DNA from: Rhodobacter sp.
Lineage (GTDB): Bacteria; Pseudomonadota; Alphaproteobacteria; Rhodobacterales; Rhodobacteraceae
Length of the DNA stretch: 34,061 nt
NCBI GenBank assembly: GCA_027487575.1
Contig: JAIYDJ010000078.1
Span: 1-34,061, forward strand
Direction: 5' to 3'
In this document: piece after piece, positions 7,018-14,605 of the stretch
How the letters are laid out: each line of letters begins with the position of its first letter
How positions within the stretch are numbered: position 1 is the first letter of the stretch
The notes under the pieces: generated by a model
Told to the model about the DNA's origin: nothing
Seen by the model: only the letters and a program-made list of their open reading frames with translations
Database searches by the model: none
Translations under genes and position numbers: made by a program

Positions 7018-8127
7018 GTGACCGAGACCGTGCTTGCAGCCGTCAGAACCGCGGCGCATCAGACCGAGTTCCGCGAATACCCGATGCCGGACATTCCCGA
7101 AGACGGCGCCCTGCTGCGGGTCGAGGTGGCCGGCATCTGCGGCACCGACGTCAAACTCTACGGCAAGCCGCCGTCGGACGCCCCCGTCATCATGGGCCAC
7201 GAAAACATCGGCTACATCGCCAAGGCGGGCAAGCAGTTCATGGCCCGCAAGGGGGTCAAGGAAGGCGACCTTGTCTTTGTCGAACACTACGTGCCCTGCT
7301 TTCAGTGCGAATGGTGCCACAAGGGCGAATACCGTCTGTGTCAGGGCACCGATTGGCGCAAGAACCCCGACGCGATCCGCTATGGCTATACCTCGGCGCT
7401 CAAGGCACCGCACCTGTGGGGCGGCTTTGCGCAGTACATGTACCTGCCGTGGAATGCCGTCCTGCACAAGGTCCCCGCCGGGGTGTCTCCCGAACTCGCC
7501 GGGGTGGTCACGCCGATGGCAAATGGCATCCAGTGGGCGCTGCTGGACTGCGGTGTCGGCTACAATTCGACCGTGCTGATCCAGGGTCCCGGTCAACAGG
7601 GCCTGAGCCAGACCATCGCCTGCAAACAGGCGGGCGCCTCGCTGATCATCGTCACCGGCACGGCAAAGGACAAGGCGCGGCTGGATGTCGCAAAGAAGCT
7701 CGGCGCGGATCACGTCATCAACGTCAGCGAGGAAGACCCGCTCGCCCGGATCAAGGACATCACCGGCGGCCTTGGCGTCGACGTGGCGCTTGACTGCACG
7801 GCGGGGGCAGGCACCATTCCGGTGCTTCTGGGGATCGAGGCGTTGAAGCGCAAGGGCGGCACCCTGCTGATCCAGGGAGAGGTCAACGATTTCCCGAACT
7901 TCCCGCTGGGCAAGATCGCGAACAAGTACATCACGGTGAAGGCGGCGCGCGGCCACAATTACCTGTCCTGCGAACTGGCGTTGCAGCAACTGGCCTCGGA
8001 CCGTTTCCCGCTGAACCTGATCACGACCCACCGGTTCGGGCTGAAAGACACCGACCTTGCCATCAAATCCGTCGGCGGCATGGGCGAAGAGGGCGTGATC
8101 CACGTCTCGCTGCTGCCCTGGGCATGA
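7018..8127 (+). CDS. zinc-dependent alcohol dehydrogenase (MDR family)
   Basis: 369 aa from GTG 7018. I prefer this over the in-frame ATG 7003, because 7003 overlaps GGGAGG (7005-7010), which sits 7 nt before the GTG. The catalytic zinc region is GICGTDVKL and GHENIGYI. The structural zinc site is CFQCEWCHKGEYRLC. The Rossmann part has VLIQGPGQQGLSQTIACKQAG. It is related to threonine, sorbitol and aryl-alcohol type dehydrogenases that oxidise a secondary or primary alcohol with NAD(P)+. It is first in a tightly packed operon with a CobW GTPase (4-nt overlap), so zinc loading by that GTPase is conceivable. The substrate is unknown; the pathway context suggests a hydroxy-acid intermediate. Confidence 0.9.
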   Translation: MTETVLAAVRTAAHQTEFREYPMPDIPEDGALLRVEVAGICGTDVKLYGKPPSDAPVIMGHENIGYIAKAGKQFMARKGVKEGDLVFVEHYVPCFQCEWCHKGEYRLCQGTDWRKNPDAIRYGYTSALKAPHLWGGFAQYMYLPWNAVLHKVPAGVSPELAGVVTPMANGIQWALLDCGVGYNSTVLIQGPGQQGLSQTIACKQAGASLIIVTGTAKDKARLDVAKKLGADHVINVSEEDPLARIKDITGGLGVDVALDCTAGAGTIPVLLGIEALKRKGGTLLIQGEVNDFPNFPLGKIANKYITVKAARGHNYLSCELALQQLASDRFPLNLITTHRFGLKDTDLAIKSVGGMGEEGVIHVSLLPWA

Positions 8128-9140
8128 CCGCGCGGCCCGTCACCGTGCTGACCGGGTTTCTGGGGGCCGGCAAAACGTCGGCCGTCAACGCGGTGCTGCG
8201 CGGCGCGCATGGACGGCGGTTTGCCGTCATCGTCAACGAATTCGGCGAAGTGGGCATCGACGGCGCGCTGATCGACAGCGGTGCCGAAGAGATGATCGAA
8301 CTGGCCAACGGCTGTCTGTGCTGCACCGTGCGCGGCGATCTTCTGCGAACGCTGCACGGGCTGGTGCCGCGTCTGGGCACCATCGACGCCGTCCTGATCG
8401 AGCTTTCCGGCCTCGCCGACCCTGCCCCCGTGGTGCAAAGCTTTCTGATGGATGACGCCCTGCGCCCGCATTTCCGGCTGGACGGGATCGTGACGCTGGT
8501 GGATGCCGTGAACGTGGAAGTACAGCTTGCGACACAGGCCGAGGCGCAGGACCAGATCGCCTTTGCCGACCTGATCGTGCTGAACAAGGCCGACCTCGTG
8601 GCATCGGGGGATGTGCCGCCGCTGACCGACCGGTTGCGCGCGGTCAATCCCTTTGCTCAGGTCATCGCGACCGAGCGCGGAACCGTAGACACGCAAGACC
8701 TGTTCGGGCGAAACACGCTGGACCTTGATCGTGTCGGAACTCTGATTGCCGAAAGCCTTGAACGGGGCGGCGCACATGCGGGCTACCGCCTCCACCAGCA
8801 CGACCATTACCAGACCGGTCCGCGCGGAATCGAAACCGCCGTCCTGCGTGCGGCAAAGCCGCTGGACGGCGACCGTTTGGGTGACTGGATGGCCGACCTG
8901 CTGGCCCGCGAAGGCGGCAACATCCTGCGCGGCAAGGGACTTCTCGATATCGCGGGCGATGATCGCCAACTTGCGCTTCAGTCGGTGCACATGATCCTTG
9001 AAGGTGATTTTCTGGCACCTTGGCCTGCAGGACCACGCGAGTCCCGGCTGGTCCTGATCGGCCGCAATCTTGACGTGCCCGCGCTGGAACGCGGGTTTCA
9101 TTCCTGTATCGTTGCCACAGCCGAAGGGTCCCTGCCATGA
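8124..9140 (+). CDS. CobW/COG0523-family GTPase, metal chaperone
   Basis: 338 aa. The P-loop is GFLGAGKT (11-18) and the switch/metal motif is CLCC (C64, C66, C67). LIVLNKADL is the guanine-recognition motif near residue 155, and a CobW C-terminal domain follows from about 240. A short HQHDHY stretch lies in the linker. COG0523 proteins use GTP to insert or deliver Zn, Co or Fe to client enzymes; examples are CobW for cobalamin, ZagA/ZNG1 for zinc, and nitrile hydratase activators. The gene overlaps the alcohol dehydrogenase by ATGA and the next gene by ATGA. Likely clients are the zinc dehydrogenase, the metal-dependent aldolase or the LigJ-like hydratase. The metal cannot be told from the sequence. 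Confidence 0.9.
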   Translation: MTARPVTVLTGFLGAGKTSAVNAVLRGAHGRRFAVIVNEFGEVGIDGALIDSGAEEMIELANGCLCCTVRGDLLRTLHGLVPRLGTIDAVLIELSGLADPAPVVQSFLMDDALRPHFRLDGIVTLVDAVNVEVQLATQAEAQDQIAFADLIVLNKADLVASGDVPPLTDRLRAVNPFAQVIATERGTVDTQDLFGRNTLDLDRVGTLIAESLERGGAHAGYRLHQHDHYQTGPRGIETAVLRAAKPLDGDRLGDWMADLLAREGGNILRGKGLLDIAGDDRQLALQSVHMILEGDFLAPWPAGPRESRLVLIGRNLDVPALERGFHSCIVATAEGSLP

Positions 9141-9808
9141 ATGTTGTCGTCCAGTCCATCCTGCGCACCGACCCTGAAACCGTGCGGGGACTGGCCTTGC
9201 AAAGCGTCGCCACCGTGCACGAAGCGCAGGGCCGCAAGGGGCTGATGGCCCCCCACATGCGCCCGATCTGGACCGGCGCAAAAGTGGCAGGCACTGCCGT
9301 GACCGTCTCGGTTCCGCCCTGCGACAACTGGATGATCCACGTCGCCATCGAACAGTGCCAGCCCGGCGATGTGATGGTGGTCGCCCCCACCTCGGCCTCG
9401 GACGCCGGGTATTTCGGCGATCTTCTGGCGACGCTGTTCAAGGCGCGCGGCGTCGTTGGGCTGGTGATCGACGCAGGTTGTCGCGACGTGGCAGAGTTGA
9501 CGCAGATGGGCTTTCCGGTCTGGTCCAAGTGCATCTCGGCACAGGGTACAGTCAAGGAGACACTGGGTTCGGTCAACATACCCGTGGTCTGCGCGGGGCA
9601 GATCGTGCATCCCGGTGACGTGGTCATCGCGGATGACGATGGCGTCGTGGTGGTCACACGTGCTGAAGCCGCAGAAGTGCTGCGCCTGTCGCAGGCGCGC
9701 GAGGCGCGCGAGGCCATGGTCCGCGACCGGTACGCCAAGGGCGAACTCGGCCTCGACATGAACAACATGCGTCCGGCGTTGGCGGCCAAGGGCCTGACCT
9801 ATCTCTGA
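9137..9808 (+). CDS. RraA-like 4-carboxy-4-hydroxy-2-oxoadipate aldolase/oxaloacetate decarboxylase
   Basis: 223 aa, the length of GalC/LigK/ProA-type class II aldolases. The RraA fold is shown by [21 protein letters not shown], then [21 protein letters not shown], and [16 protein letters not shown], where the GxxxD-R-D pattern binds the divalent metal and substrate. [16 protein letters not shown] follows. These enzymes split 4-carboxy-4-hydroxy-2-oxoadipate to pyruvate and oxaloacetate, the last step of protocatechuate 4,5-cleavage and gallate degradation. The next gene encodes the hydratase that makes this substrate, which supports the call over the RNase E regulator RraA. It overlaps cobW by 4 nt. 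Confidence 0.87.
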   Translation: MNVVVQSILRTDPETVRGLALQSVATVHEAQGRKGLMAPHMRPIWTGAKVAGTAVTVSVPPCDNWMIHVAIEQCQPGDVMVVAPTSASDAGYFGDLLATLFKARGVVGLVIDAGCRDVAELTQMGFPVWSKCISAQGTVKETLGSVNIPVVCAGQIVHPGDVVIADDDGVVVVTRAEAAEVLRLSQAREAREAMVRDRYAKGELGLDMNNMRPALAAKGLTYL

Positions 9809-9819
9809 GGAGACTTTTC

Positions 9820-10839
9820 ATGATCATCGACTGCCACGGCCACTACACCACCGAACCGGCCGCCTTCATGGCTTTCCGCAAGGCCCAGATCGCCCATTTC
9901 GACGATCCGCATGCCCCTGCCCCGGTACTGGCCGCGATCAGCGATGACGAAATCCGCGAGTCCATCGAACAGAACCAGTTGCGCGCGCTTTTGGACCGGG
10001 GGTGCGACATGACGATCTTTTCGCCCCGCGCGGCCGGCATGGGGCATCACATCGGGGATGAAGCGGTCTCTTCCGCCTGGGCGCGGGCGTCGAACGATCT
10101 GATCCACCGTGTAACACGGATTTTCCCGCAGCATTACATCGGCGTCTGCCAGTTGCCGCAATCCGTAGGTGTGCCGATCGCCCATTCGATCGCGGAACTG
10201 GAGCGGTGCGTGCTGGAGCTTGGCTTTGTCGGCTGCAACCTGAACCCCGACCCGTCGGGGGGCCACTGGTCAGGCCCGCCGCTGACCGACCGGGCCTGGT
10301 ATCCGTTCTTCGAGAAACTCGTCGAACTGGACGTGCCTGCGATGATCCATGTGTCGGGGTCGTGCAATCCGAACTTCCATGCCACTGGCGCGCATTACAT
10401 CAACGCCGACACGACCGCCTTCATGCAGTTCCTGCAAGGTGATCTTTTCGCCGATTTCCCGGACCTGAAGCTGATCATCCCGCACGGCGGCGGCGCGGTG
10501 CCGTACCACTGGGGCCGCTATCGGGGTCTGGCCGACATGCTGGGAAAACCGCATCTGCGCGACCACATCATGCGCAATGTCTATTTCGACACCTGCGTCT
10601 ATCATCAGGCCGGGATCGACCTGCTGTTCCGGGTGATCGATATCGAGAATATCCTGTTCGCCTCTGAAATGTTCGGCGCTGTCAAAGGGATCGACCCTGA
10701 AACGGGACACAACTTCGACGACACGAAACGCTATATCGACGCGCTGCCCCTTTCGGACGCGGACCGCAACAAGGTGTACGAGGCGAATGCCCGTCGCGTC
10801 TATCCGAGGCTGGACGCGATCCTGAAGGCGCGCGCGTGA
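9820..10839 (+). CDS. LigJ-type 4-oxalomesaconate hydratase (amidohydrolase superfamily)
   Basis: 339 aa, matching LigJ (about 340). It shows IIDCHGHYTTEP at the N-terminus, which supplies His ligands but as HxH rather than the DAHxH of decarboxylases. It also has RGCDMTIFSPRAAGMGHHIGD, DVPAMIHVSGSCNPNFHATGAHYIN, LKLIIPHGGGAVPYHWGRYRGL and NILFASEMFGAVKGIDPETG. These are typical of LigJ, a zinc enzyme that hydrates 4-oxalomesaconate to 4-carboxy-4-hydroxy-2-oxoadipate. GAGGAG (9807-9812) precedes ATG 9820. It is the last gene of the operon from 7018. The ring-cleavage dioxygenase LigAB, LigC and LigI that would feed it are not in the window. Confidence 0.88.
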   Translation: MIIDCHGHYTTEPAAFMAFRKAQIAHFDDPHAPAPVLAAISDDEIRESIEQNQLRALLDRGCDMTIFSPRAAGMGHHIGDEAVSSAWARASNDLIHRVTRIFPQHYIGVCQLPQSVGVPIAHSIAELERCVLELGFVGCNLNPDPSGGHWSGPPLTDRAWYPFFEKLVELDVPAMIHVSGSCNPNFHATGAHYINADTTAFMQFLQGDLFADFPDLKLIIPHGGGAVPYHWGRYRGLADMLGKPHLRDHIMRNVYFDTCVYHQAGIDLLFRVIDIENILFASEMFGAVKGIDPETGHNFDDTKRYIDALPLSDADRNKVYEANARRVYPRLDAILKARA

Positions 10840-10871
10840 CGTGAGCCGGGCCGGGTCGCGCGGGTCTGGGC

Positions 10872-11096
10872 TTACAGGGCCCGCTTGAGCGCCATCAGCG
10901 CGGCTGCAGGCAGATCATGTCGGGTCAGGCCCTGTGCGGCCAGCGCGGCATCGCTCATGTCCTTCAGCGATTCATAGGTCCGGAACGCGCGCCACCCCGC
11001 CATCAGGCCCAACGGGTCCCGGCCCGACAGCCAGTCTGACTTGCCGCGACGAAGGGCGGGAGCCAGCAACGGGGTCGTCATCTGCGCCATGTCCAT
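10872..11096 (-). CDS. small DUF1127-like protein
   Basis: 74 aa. The longer frame to 11183 was rejected because a strong GGAGG lies 5 nt before ATG 11096. The C-terminal half (TYESLKDMSDAALAAQGLTRHDLPAAAL) resembles DUF1127 proteins, small basic helical proteins of alphaproteobacteria, some of which bind RNA. It is convergent with the hydratase gene, 32 bp apart. Two IclR-type boxes lie about 170-210 bp upstream and are the only operators in its leader, so it may belong to the regulon. Function here is unknown. Confidence 0.65.
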   Translation of the reverse strand: MDMAQMTTPLLAPALRRGKSDWLSGRDPLGLMAGWRAFRTYESLKDMSDAALAAQGLTRHDLPAAALMALKRAL

Positions 11097-11266
11097 ATCG
11101 GCCTCCTTTGGTTCTTCTGCGACTGCGATAGCGGTTTTTCTGCAGTTGCACAACAGGATAAGATGTCGCGGACTGCAAAGCATGCCTGATATGCGCTGAT
11201 TGCATGCCTATTAAGATACTGTTTTGGTTATATTATCTATGCAACAGCAGATCGCGACCCACCAGC

Positions 11267-11282
11267 GTTCCATAAACGGAAC
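11267..11282. promoter_or_regulatory. IclR-type operator, site 4
   Basis: GTTCCATAAACGGAAC, a 16-bp inverted repeat, one base shorter between the arms than the other sites. It lies 5 bp from site 5, in the gap between the LysR stop and the DUF1127-like gene. Confidence 0.6.
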
Positions 11283-11287
11283 ATATT

Positions 11288-11304
11288 GTTCCCCCATGCG
11301 GAAC
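11288..11304. promoter_or_regulatory. IclR-type operator, site 5
   Basis: GTTCCCCCATGCGGAAC, the closest match to the consensus. With site 4 it forms a double operator. It lies 10 bp beyond the 3' end of the LysR gene, so the likely target is the minus-strand gene starting at 11096. Confidence 0.65.
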
Positions 11305-11314
11305 GACCTATCGG

Positions 11315-12235
11315 TCAGATTTGCCGCGAGTATTCGCCGATTGCAAGATTCAGCCTCTCTACGATCCGGTCGATCAGCGTTTCGAACTTCGGCACGTTCA
11401 GCCCGGCAATGGTCTGATTGCGGCGCACCAGAAAAAGGGTCCGGGTGACACGGGGTCTTTCGACCAACCGCTCCACGATCAGGCCGCGCCGCAGCTCTTC
11501 GACCATCGCCCCGCGCGGCAGGATGCTGGTGGCCACGCCCTTTGCCACCAGGTTCTTGATCGCGCGCACCGACTGTACCTCGTAGGCGACGTTGACCGGC
11601 AGGCCCAACCGGGCAGCCTCGTCCTGCACCAGCCGGTACACCACGTCCTGACGGCTGGCGAGGGCAAGTTCCGTCTGGATCGCCTCGGCGAACGAGATCG
11701 GCCCCGTCCCCACCGCCTGATCGGGACTGGAGGCGAACAGCAGGTCTTCTTCCAGCAGGGGTTTGCGGACGAACCACTGTTCGTTCGGGGTGTTGTAGGT
11801 CAGGGCATAATGCAGGTCGTCGCGTTCCAGCCTGTCTTGCAGCATGAAACTGAAATCCTCGACGATGCTCAGGGCCACTTCAGGCATCTCGTTGCGCGCC
11901 TCGACCACCAGATCGGCCCCGACCAGCCGCATGATGCTAGGCGTCACCCCGAAGTTCACGGTGATCCGGCTGGCGCTGCCCGCCGCCTTCACCTCGTGGC
12001 TGGCCGCTTCGACGCGCGCCAGAATGTCGATGGCATGGCGCAGAAGGATCTCGCCTGCAGCCGTCGGCTCGACCCCGCGCGAGTGGCGGCTGAGCAGCAG
12101 GACCCCGAGTTCGTCTTCCAGATTGCGGATCTGAATGCCCAGGGCGGTCTGCGCGATATGCAGCTTTTCCGCCGCATGCGTGATGTTGCCCGCCTCGATG
12201 GTCCGGACAAAATACTTCAACTGCTTGAGGTTCAT
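11315..12235 (-). CDS. LysR-family transcriptional regulator
   Basis: 306 aa. The N-terminal helix-turn-helix is MNLKQLKYFVRTIEAGNITHAAEKLHIAQTALGIQIRNLEDELG, of the Nac/Cbl/TcuR-like sort, followed by a periplasmic-binding-type effector domain from about residue 90. GGGAGGAG precedes the ATG. The N-terminus is unlike PcaQ, the usual activator of pcaDCHGB, and the gene is not adjacent to pcaD. It is divergent from the HupE-like gene with 366 bp between starts. Possible targets are hupE or the neighbouring catabolic genes; the effector is unknown. Confidence 0.92.
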   Translation of the reverse strand: MNLKQLKYFVRTIEAGNITHAAEKLHIAQTALGIQIRNLEDELGVLLLSRHSRGVEPTAAGEILLRHAIDILARVEAASHEVKAAGSASRITVNFGVTPSIMRLVGADLVVEARNEMPEVALSIVEDFSFMLQDRLERDDLHYALTYNTPNEQWFVRKPLLEEDLLFASSPDQAVGTGPISFAEAIQTELALASRQDVVYRLVQDEAARLGLPVNVAYEVQSVRAIKNLVAKGVATSILPRGAMVEELRRGLIVERLVERPRVTRTLFLVRRNQTIAGLNVPKFETLIDRIVERLNLAIGEYSRQI

Positions 12236-12489
12236 CGCGTCTCCTCCCGCAATATCGTCGCAGGATCGTGCAAGGTCAGGCTATCAGCGACCGGCGGTAA
12301 ACACAAACGCCCGGATCGGCAGAAGATTTCGTGATGACGCGGCACGGCGCCGTGAGGCGGCGCAGCAGGCCGCAATGACCCACCATCTTCTGCCGCTGGC
12401 TTAGGACCGGCTATTCCCGCCGACCCTGCGCAGTACCGTGCGGCCCCATCGACCCACGCGAACAGCGGATGGACCGGGTTGTCGATAAT
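12236..12489. other. non-coding stretch between lysR and the hupE operator
   Basis: Part of a 366-bp divergent gap. It should hold the lysR promoter, but no convincing -35/-10 or LysR T-N11-A box was found. It contains one copy of the 11-mer TGGACCGGGTT (12470-12480). Confidence 0.4.
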
Positions 12490-12506
12490 GTTCTTATATG
12501 CGGAAC
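12490..12506. promoter_or_regulatory. IclR-type operator, site 6 (upstream of hupE)
   Basis: GTTCTTATATGCGGAAC followed by atc and another GTTC half-site (12510-12513), the same three-part layout as site 3. It ends 16 bp before the candidate hupE -35. Confidence 0.65.
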
Positions 12507-12522
12507 ATCGTTCTATTCTGTG

Positions 12523-12550
12523 TTGTGCATGGCCCCGTCTCCGCTAGGCT
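12523..12550 (+). promoter_or_regulatory. candidate hupE promoter
   Basis: TTGTGC (12523-12528), 16 bp, then TAGGCT (12545-12550), 51 bp before the ATG. The -10 form matches the alcohol dehydrogenase promoter (TAGCCT). Weak consensus, judged by eye. Confidence 0.4.
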
Positions 12551-12601
12551 TGACCTTAGCGCCCGGCCTGCCCGGACCTTCACACCATCAAGGAGATACC
12601 C

Positions 12602-13183
12602 ATGAAGAAGACCGTTCTGACCGTGGCAGTCCTTCTGACAGCCACCCCGGCCTTTGCGCATGTCGATGCCATGGCACATGGCTCGTTTATGGCGGGGCTG
12701 GCACACCCGGTTCTCGGGGCAGACCACCTGCTGTCGATGCTTGCCGTCGGCATTCTGGCCGCATCGACGCCCGGCAAAGCGATCTGGGCGCTGCCCGCAG
12801 CCTTCGTGGCCGCGATGGCCACGGGCTTTGCGCTGGCCCTTGGCGGCGTGCAGATCCCGATGGTGGAACCGGCGATCCTTGCTTCGGTGATCGTGCTGTG
12901 CGGCATGGTGGCCATGGCGGCCAGGCTGCCCTTGGGCATGCTTGTCCTGCTGGGTTCGGCGTTCGGCCTGTTTCACGGGGCGGCCCATGGCGCAGAGATC
13001 GGCACGGCCGGCGTTGCAGGGTTTGCGACGGGGATGCTGATCGCGACGGCACTGCTATGCGGCGTCGGAAGCGTTGTGACCCGGTCGGTGCTGGCCGTGC
13101 TGAACGCGGCGCGCGCATCCATCGTGCTGCGCGGCTTCGGACTGGGGATGGCGCTGGTGGGTACGGGAACCGCGCTCGCCTGA
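12602..13183 (+). CDS. HupE/UreJ-family metal permease
   Basis: 193 aa. A Sec-type signal (MKKTVLTVAVLLTATPAFAH) is followed by about six hydrophobic segments. The first carries HPVLGADHLLSMLAVG, the His/Asp motif of HupE/UreJ proteins, and a later one FHGAAHGAE. The family moves nickel (or cobalt) across the membrane, usually beside hydrogenase or urease genes; neither is seen here. AAGGAG lies 6 nt before the ATG. The IclR-type box upstream places it in the same putative regulon as CobW and, by position, the His-tailed EutA-like protein. That points to a nickel- or cobalt-dependent step, including possibly cobalamin. A hairpin at 13194-13225 ends the unit. Confidence 0.9.
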   Translation: MKKTVLTVAVLLTATPAFAHVDAMAHGSFMAGLAHPVLGADHLLSMLAVGILAASTPGKAIWALPAAFVAAMATGFALALGGVQIPMVEPAILASVIVLCGMVAMAARLPLGMLVLLGSAFGLFHGAAHGAEIGTAGVAGFATGMLIATALLCGVGSVVTRSVLAVLNAARASIVLRGFGLGMALVGTGTALA

Positions 13184-13193
13184 TCCGGGATCC

Positions 13194-13225
13194 GGGCAGA
13201 ACCAGTCTTGCCACCGGTTCTGCCC
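13194..13225 (+). terminator. hairpin downstream of hupE
   Basis: A perfect 10-bp stem, GGGCAGAACC (13194-13203) with GGTTCTGCCC (13216-13225), and a 12-nt loop, followed by attcaatg rather than a T-run. It begins 11 bp after the stop codon. Confidence 0.55.
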
Positions 13226-13443
13226 ATTCAATGCCTGATGCGCCGTCCGGCGCGTTCGACGTGCGATGCGCTTTTTCGCCCTTGCTGCGCGTCACGCTGT
13301 CGCGCAGCCTTTTCGCGGCACGGGCCCAGCAAAAGATCACCCCCGGGATCACCGGACCGGCGTGATCCGTTCATTTGGACCGGGTTGCATTTTGCATTAT
13401 CCCGCCGCCCGTCCTGCCGCTAGGTTACGGCTGGGAGAGAGAC

Positions 13444-14229
13444 ATGCACGCCCTGACCCGCCCCTTCGGCACGCTCCACCTGCGCATCGACGGCCCCGCC
13501 CGTGGCCCTTCGGTGGTGTTTGCCAATTCTCTTGGCACCGACCTGCGGCTGTGGGACCGGGTTCTGCCGCTGTTGCCGCCGGGCCTGCGGATGATCCGCT
13601 ATGACAAACGGGGGCATGGCCTGTCGTCGGTCGGCGGGGGGCACAGTCTGCCCGATCATGTGGACGACGCCATTGCGGTGATCGAGGCTTTCGCCCCCGG
13701 CCCGGTCATCCTCGTCGGCCTGTCCATTGGCGGGCTGATTGCGCAGGGCGTGGCCAGCCAGCGCCCCGACCTGATCCGCGCGCTGGTTCTGTCGAACACG
13801 GCGGCCAGACTGGGCACGGCCCAAAGCTGGACCGAAAGGATTGCCGCGGTAAAGGCCGAAGGGCTGGAAGGCATCGCCGATGGGGTGATGGACCGCTGGT
13901 TCGCGCCCGCCTTTCGCACGAAACCGGAGGTGGCGCTGTGGCGGGCGATGCTGGCCCGCACGCCTGCGGGAGGCTACATCGCCGCATGCGATGCGCTTGC
14001 CAGAGCGGATCAGCGCGCGGCCACCGCCCGCCTGCGGCTGCCCGCTTTGCTGATCGCCGGGTCGGAAGACGGCGCAACCGCCCCTGCCCTTGTCCGCGAC
14101 ACCGCCGACCTTATCCCCGGCGCTGCGTTTCATGTAATCCCCGGCGCCGGCCACCTGCCTTGTGTCGAGACGCCAGACCAATGGGCCGCGCTGGTGGCCC
14201 CCTTCCTGAAGGCCCACAGCCATGCCTGA
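13444..14229 (+). CDS. pcaD: 3-oxoadipate enol-lactonase
   Basis: 261 aa from ATG 13444, preceded by GGGAGAGA; a longer open frame to 13375 was rejected. It is an alpha/beta hydrolase with nucleophile S94 in GLSIGG, acid in AGSEDGAT and histidine in GAGHLPCVE. PcaD hydrolyses beta-ketoadipate enol-lactone to beta-ketoadipate in the protocatechuate branch. It overlaps pcaC by 8 nt and heads the pcaDCHGB operon, an order known from rhizobia, where LysR-type PcaQ activates it. No obvious PcaQ box (ATAACC-N4-GGTTAA) was found upstream, and pcaQ itself is not in the window. Confidence 0.93.
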   Translation: MHALTRPFGTLHLRIDGPARGPSVVFANSLGTDLRLWDRVLPLLPPGLRMIRYDKRGHGLSSVGGGHSLPDHVDDAIAVIEAFAPGPVILVGLSIGGLIAQGVASQRPDLIRALVLSNTAARLGTAQSWTERIAAVKAEGLEGIADGVMDRWFAPAFRTKPEVALWRAMLARTPAGGYIAACDALARADQRAATARLRLPALLIAGSEDGATAPALVRDTADLIPGAAFHVIPGAGHLPCVETPDQWAALVAPFLKAHSHA

Positions 14230-14605
14230 CCCGACCGCCGCGATGCACATTCGCCGCCAGGTGCTGGGTGACGCCCATGTCACCCGCGCCGAGGCCGCAA
14301 AGACCGATTTCGACGCGCCGTTTCAGGCCCTGATCACCGACGCCGCATGGGGCCATGTCTGGGCGCGCGACACCATCCCGCTGCGCGAACGATCAATGCT
14401 GACGATCGCGCTGCTGGCGGGACTTGGGAACGACCACGAACTCGCCCTGCACATCCGCGCCACCCGCAACACCGGGGCCAGCCCGTCGGACGTGATGGAG
14501 GCGCTGCTGCATGTCGCCATCTACGCCGGGGTGCCCCGCGCCAACCATGCCATCAAGATTGCGAAAGACACCTTCGCCGCGATGGCAACCGAGGATCAGC
14601 CATGA
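14222..14605 (+). CDS. pcaC: 4-carboxymuconolactone decarboxylase
   Basis: 127 aa of the AhpD-like all-helical family. Typical segments are [44 protein letters not shown] and [19 protein letters not shown]. The enzyme decarboxylates gamma-carboxymuconolactone to the enol-lactone used by PcaD. It overlaps pcaD by 8 nt and pcaH by 4 nt, which suggests translational coupling. Confidence 0.94.
   Translation: MPDPTAAMHIRRQVLGDAHVTRAEAAKTDFDAPFQALITDAAWGHVWARDTIPLRERSMLTIALLAGLGNDHELALHIRATRNTGASPSDVMEALLHVAIYAGVPRANHAIKIAKDTFAAMATEDQP

Noticed and set aside
9137..9808. Ribonuclease E inhibitor RraA
   Set aside because: Same fold, but it is longer than RraA (about 160 aa) and lies next to a LigJ-type hydratase.
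11315..12235. LysR gene as pcaQ
   Set aside because: The N-terminus is unlike PcaQ, hupE separates it from pcaD, and no PcaQ box was found.
12236..12601. Cobalamin riboswitch upstream of hupE
   Set aside because: I searched for a B12-box-like sequence and found none; the leader is short and holds the IclR-type box.
13346..13368. GGATCAC/GTGATCC hairpin before pcaD as a terminator or operator
   Set aside because: Only a 7-bp stem, no T-run, and no match to known PcaQ or IclR sites; could be chance.
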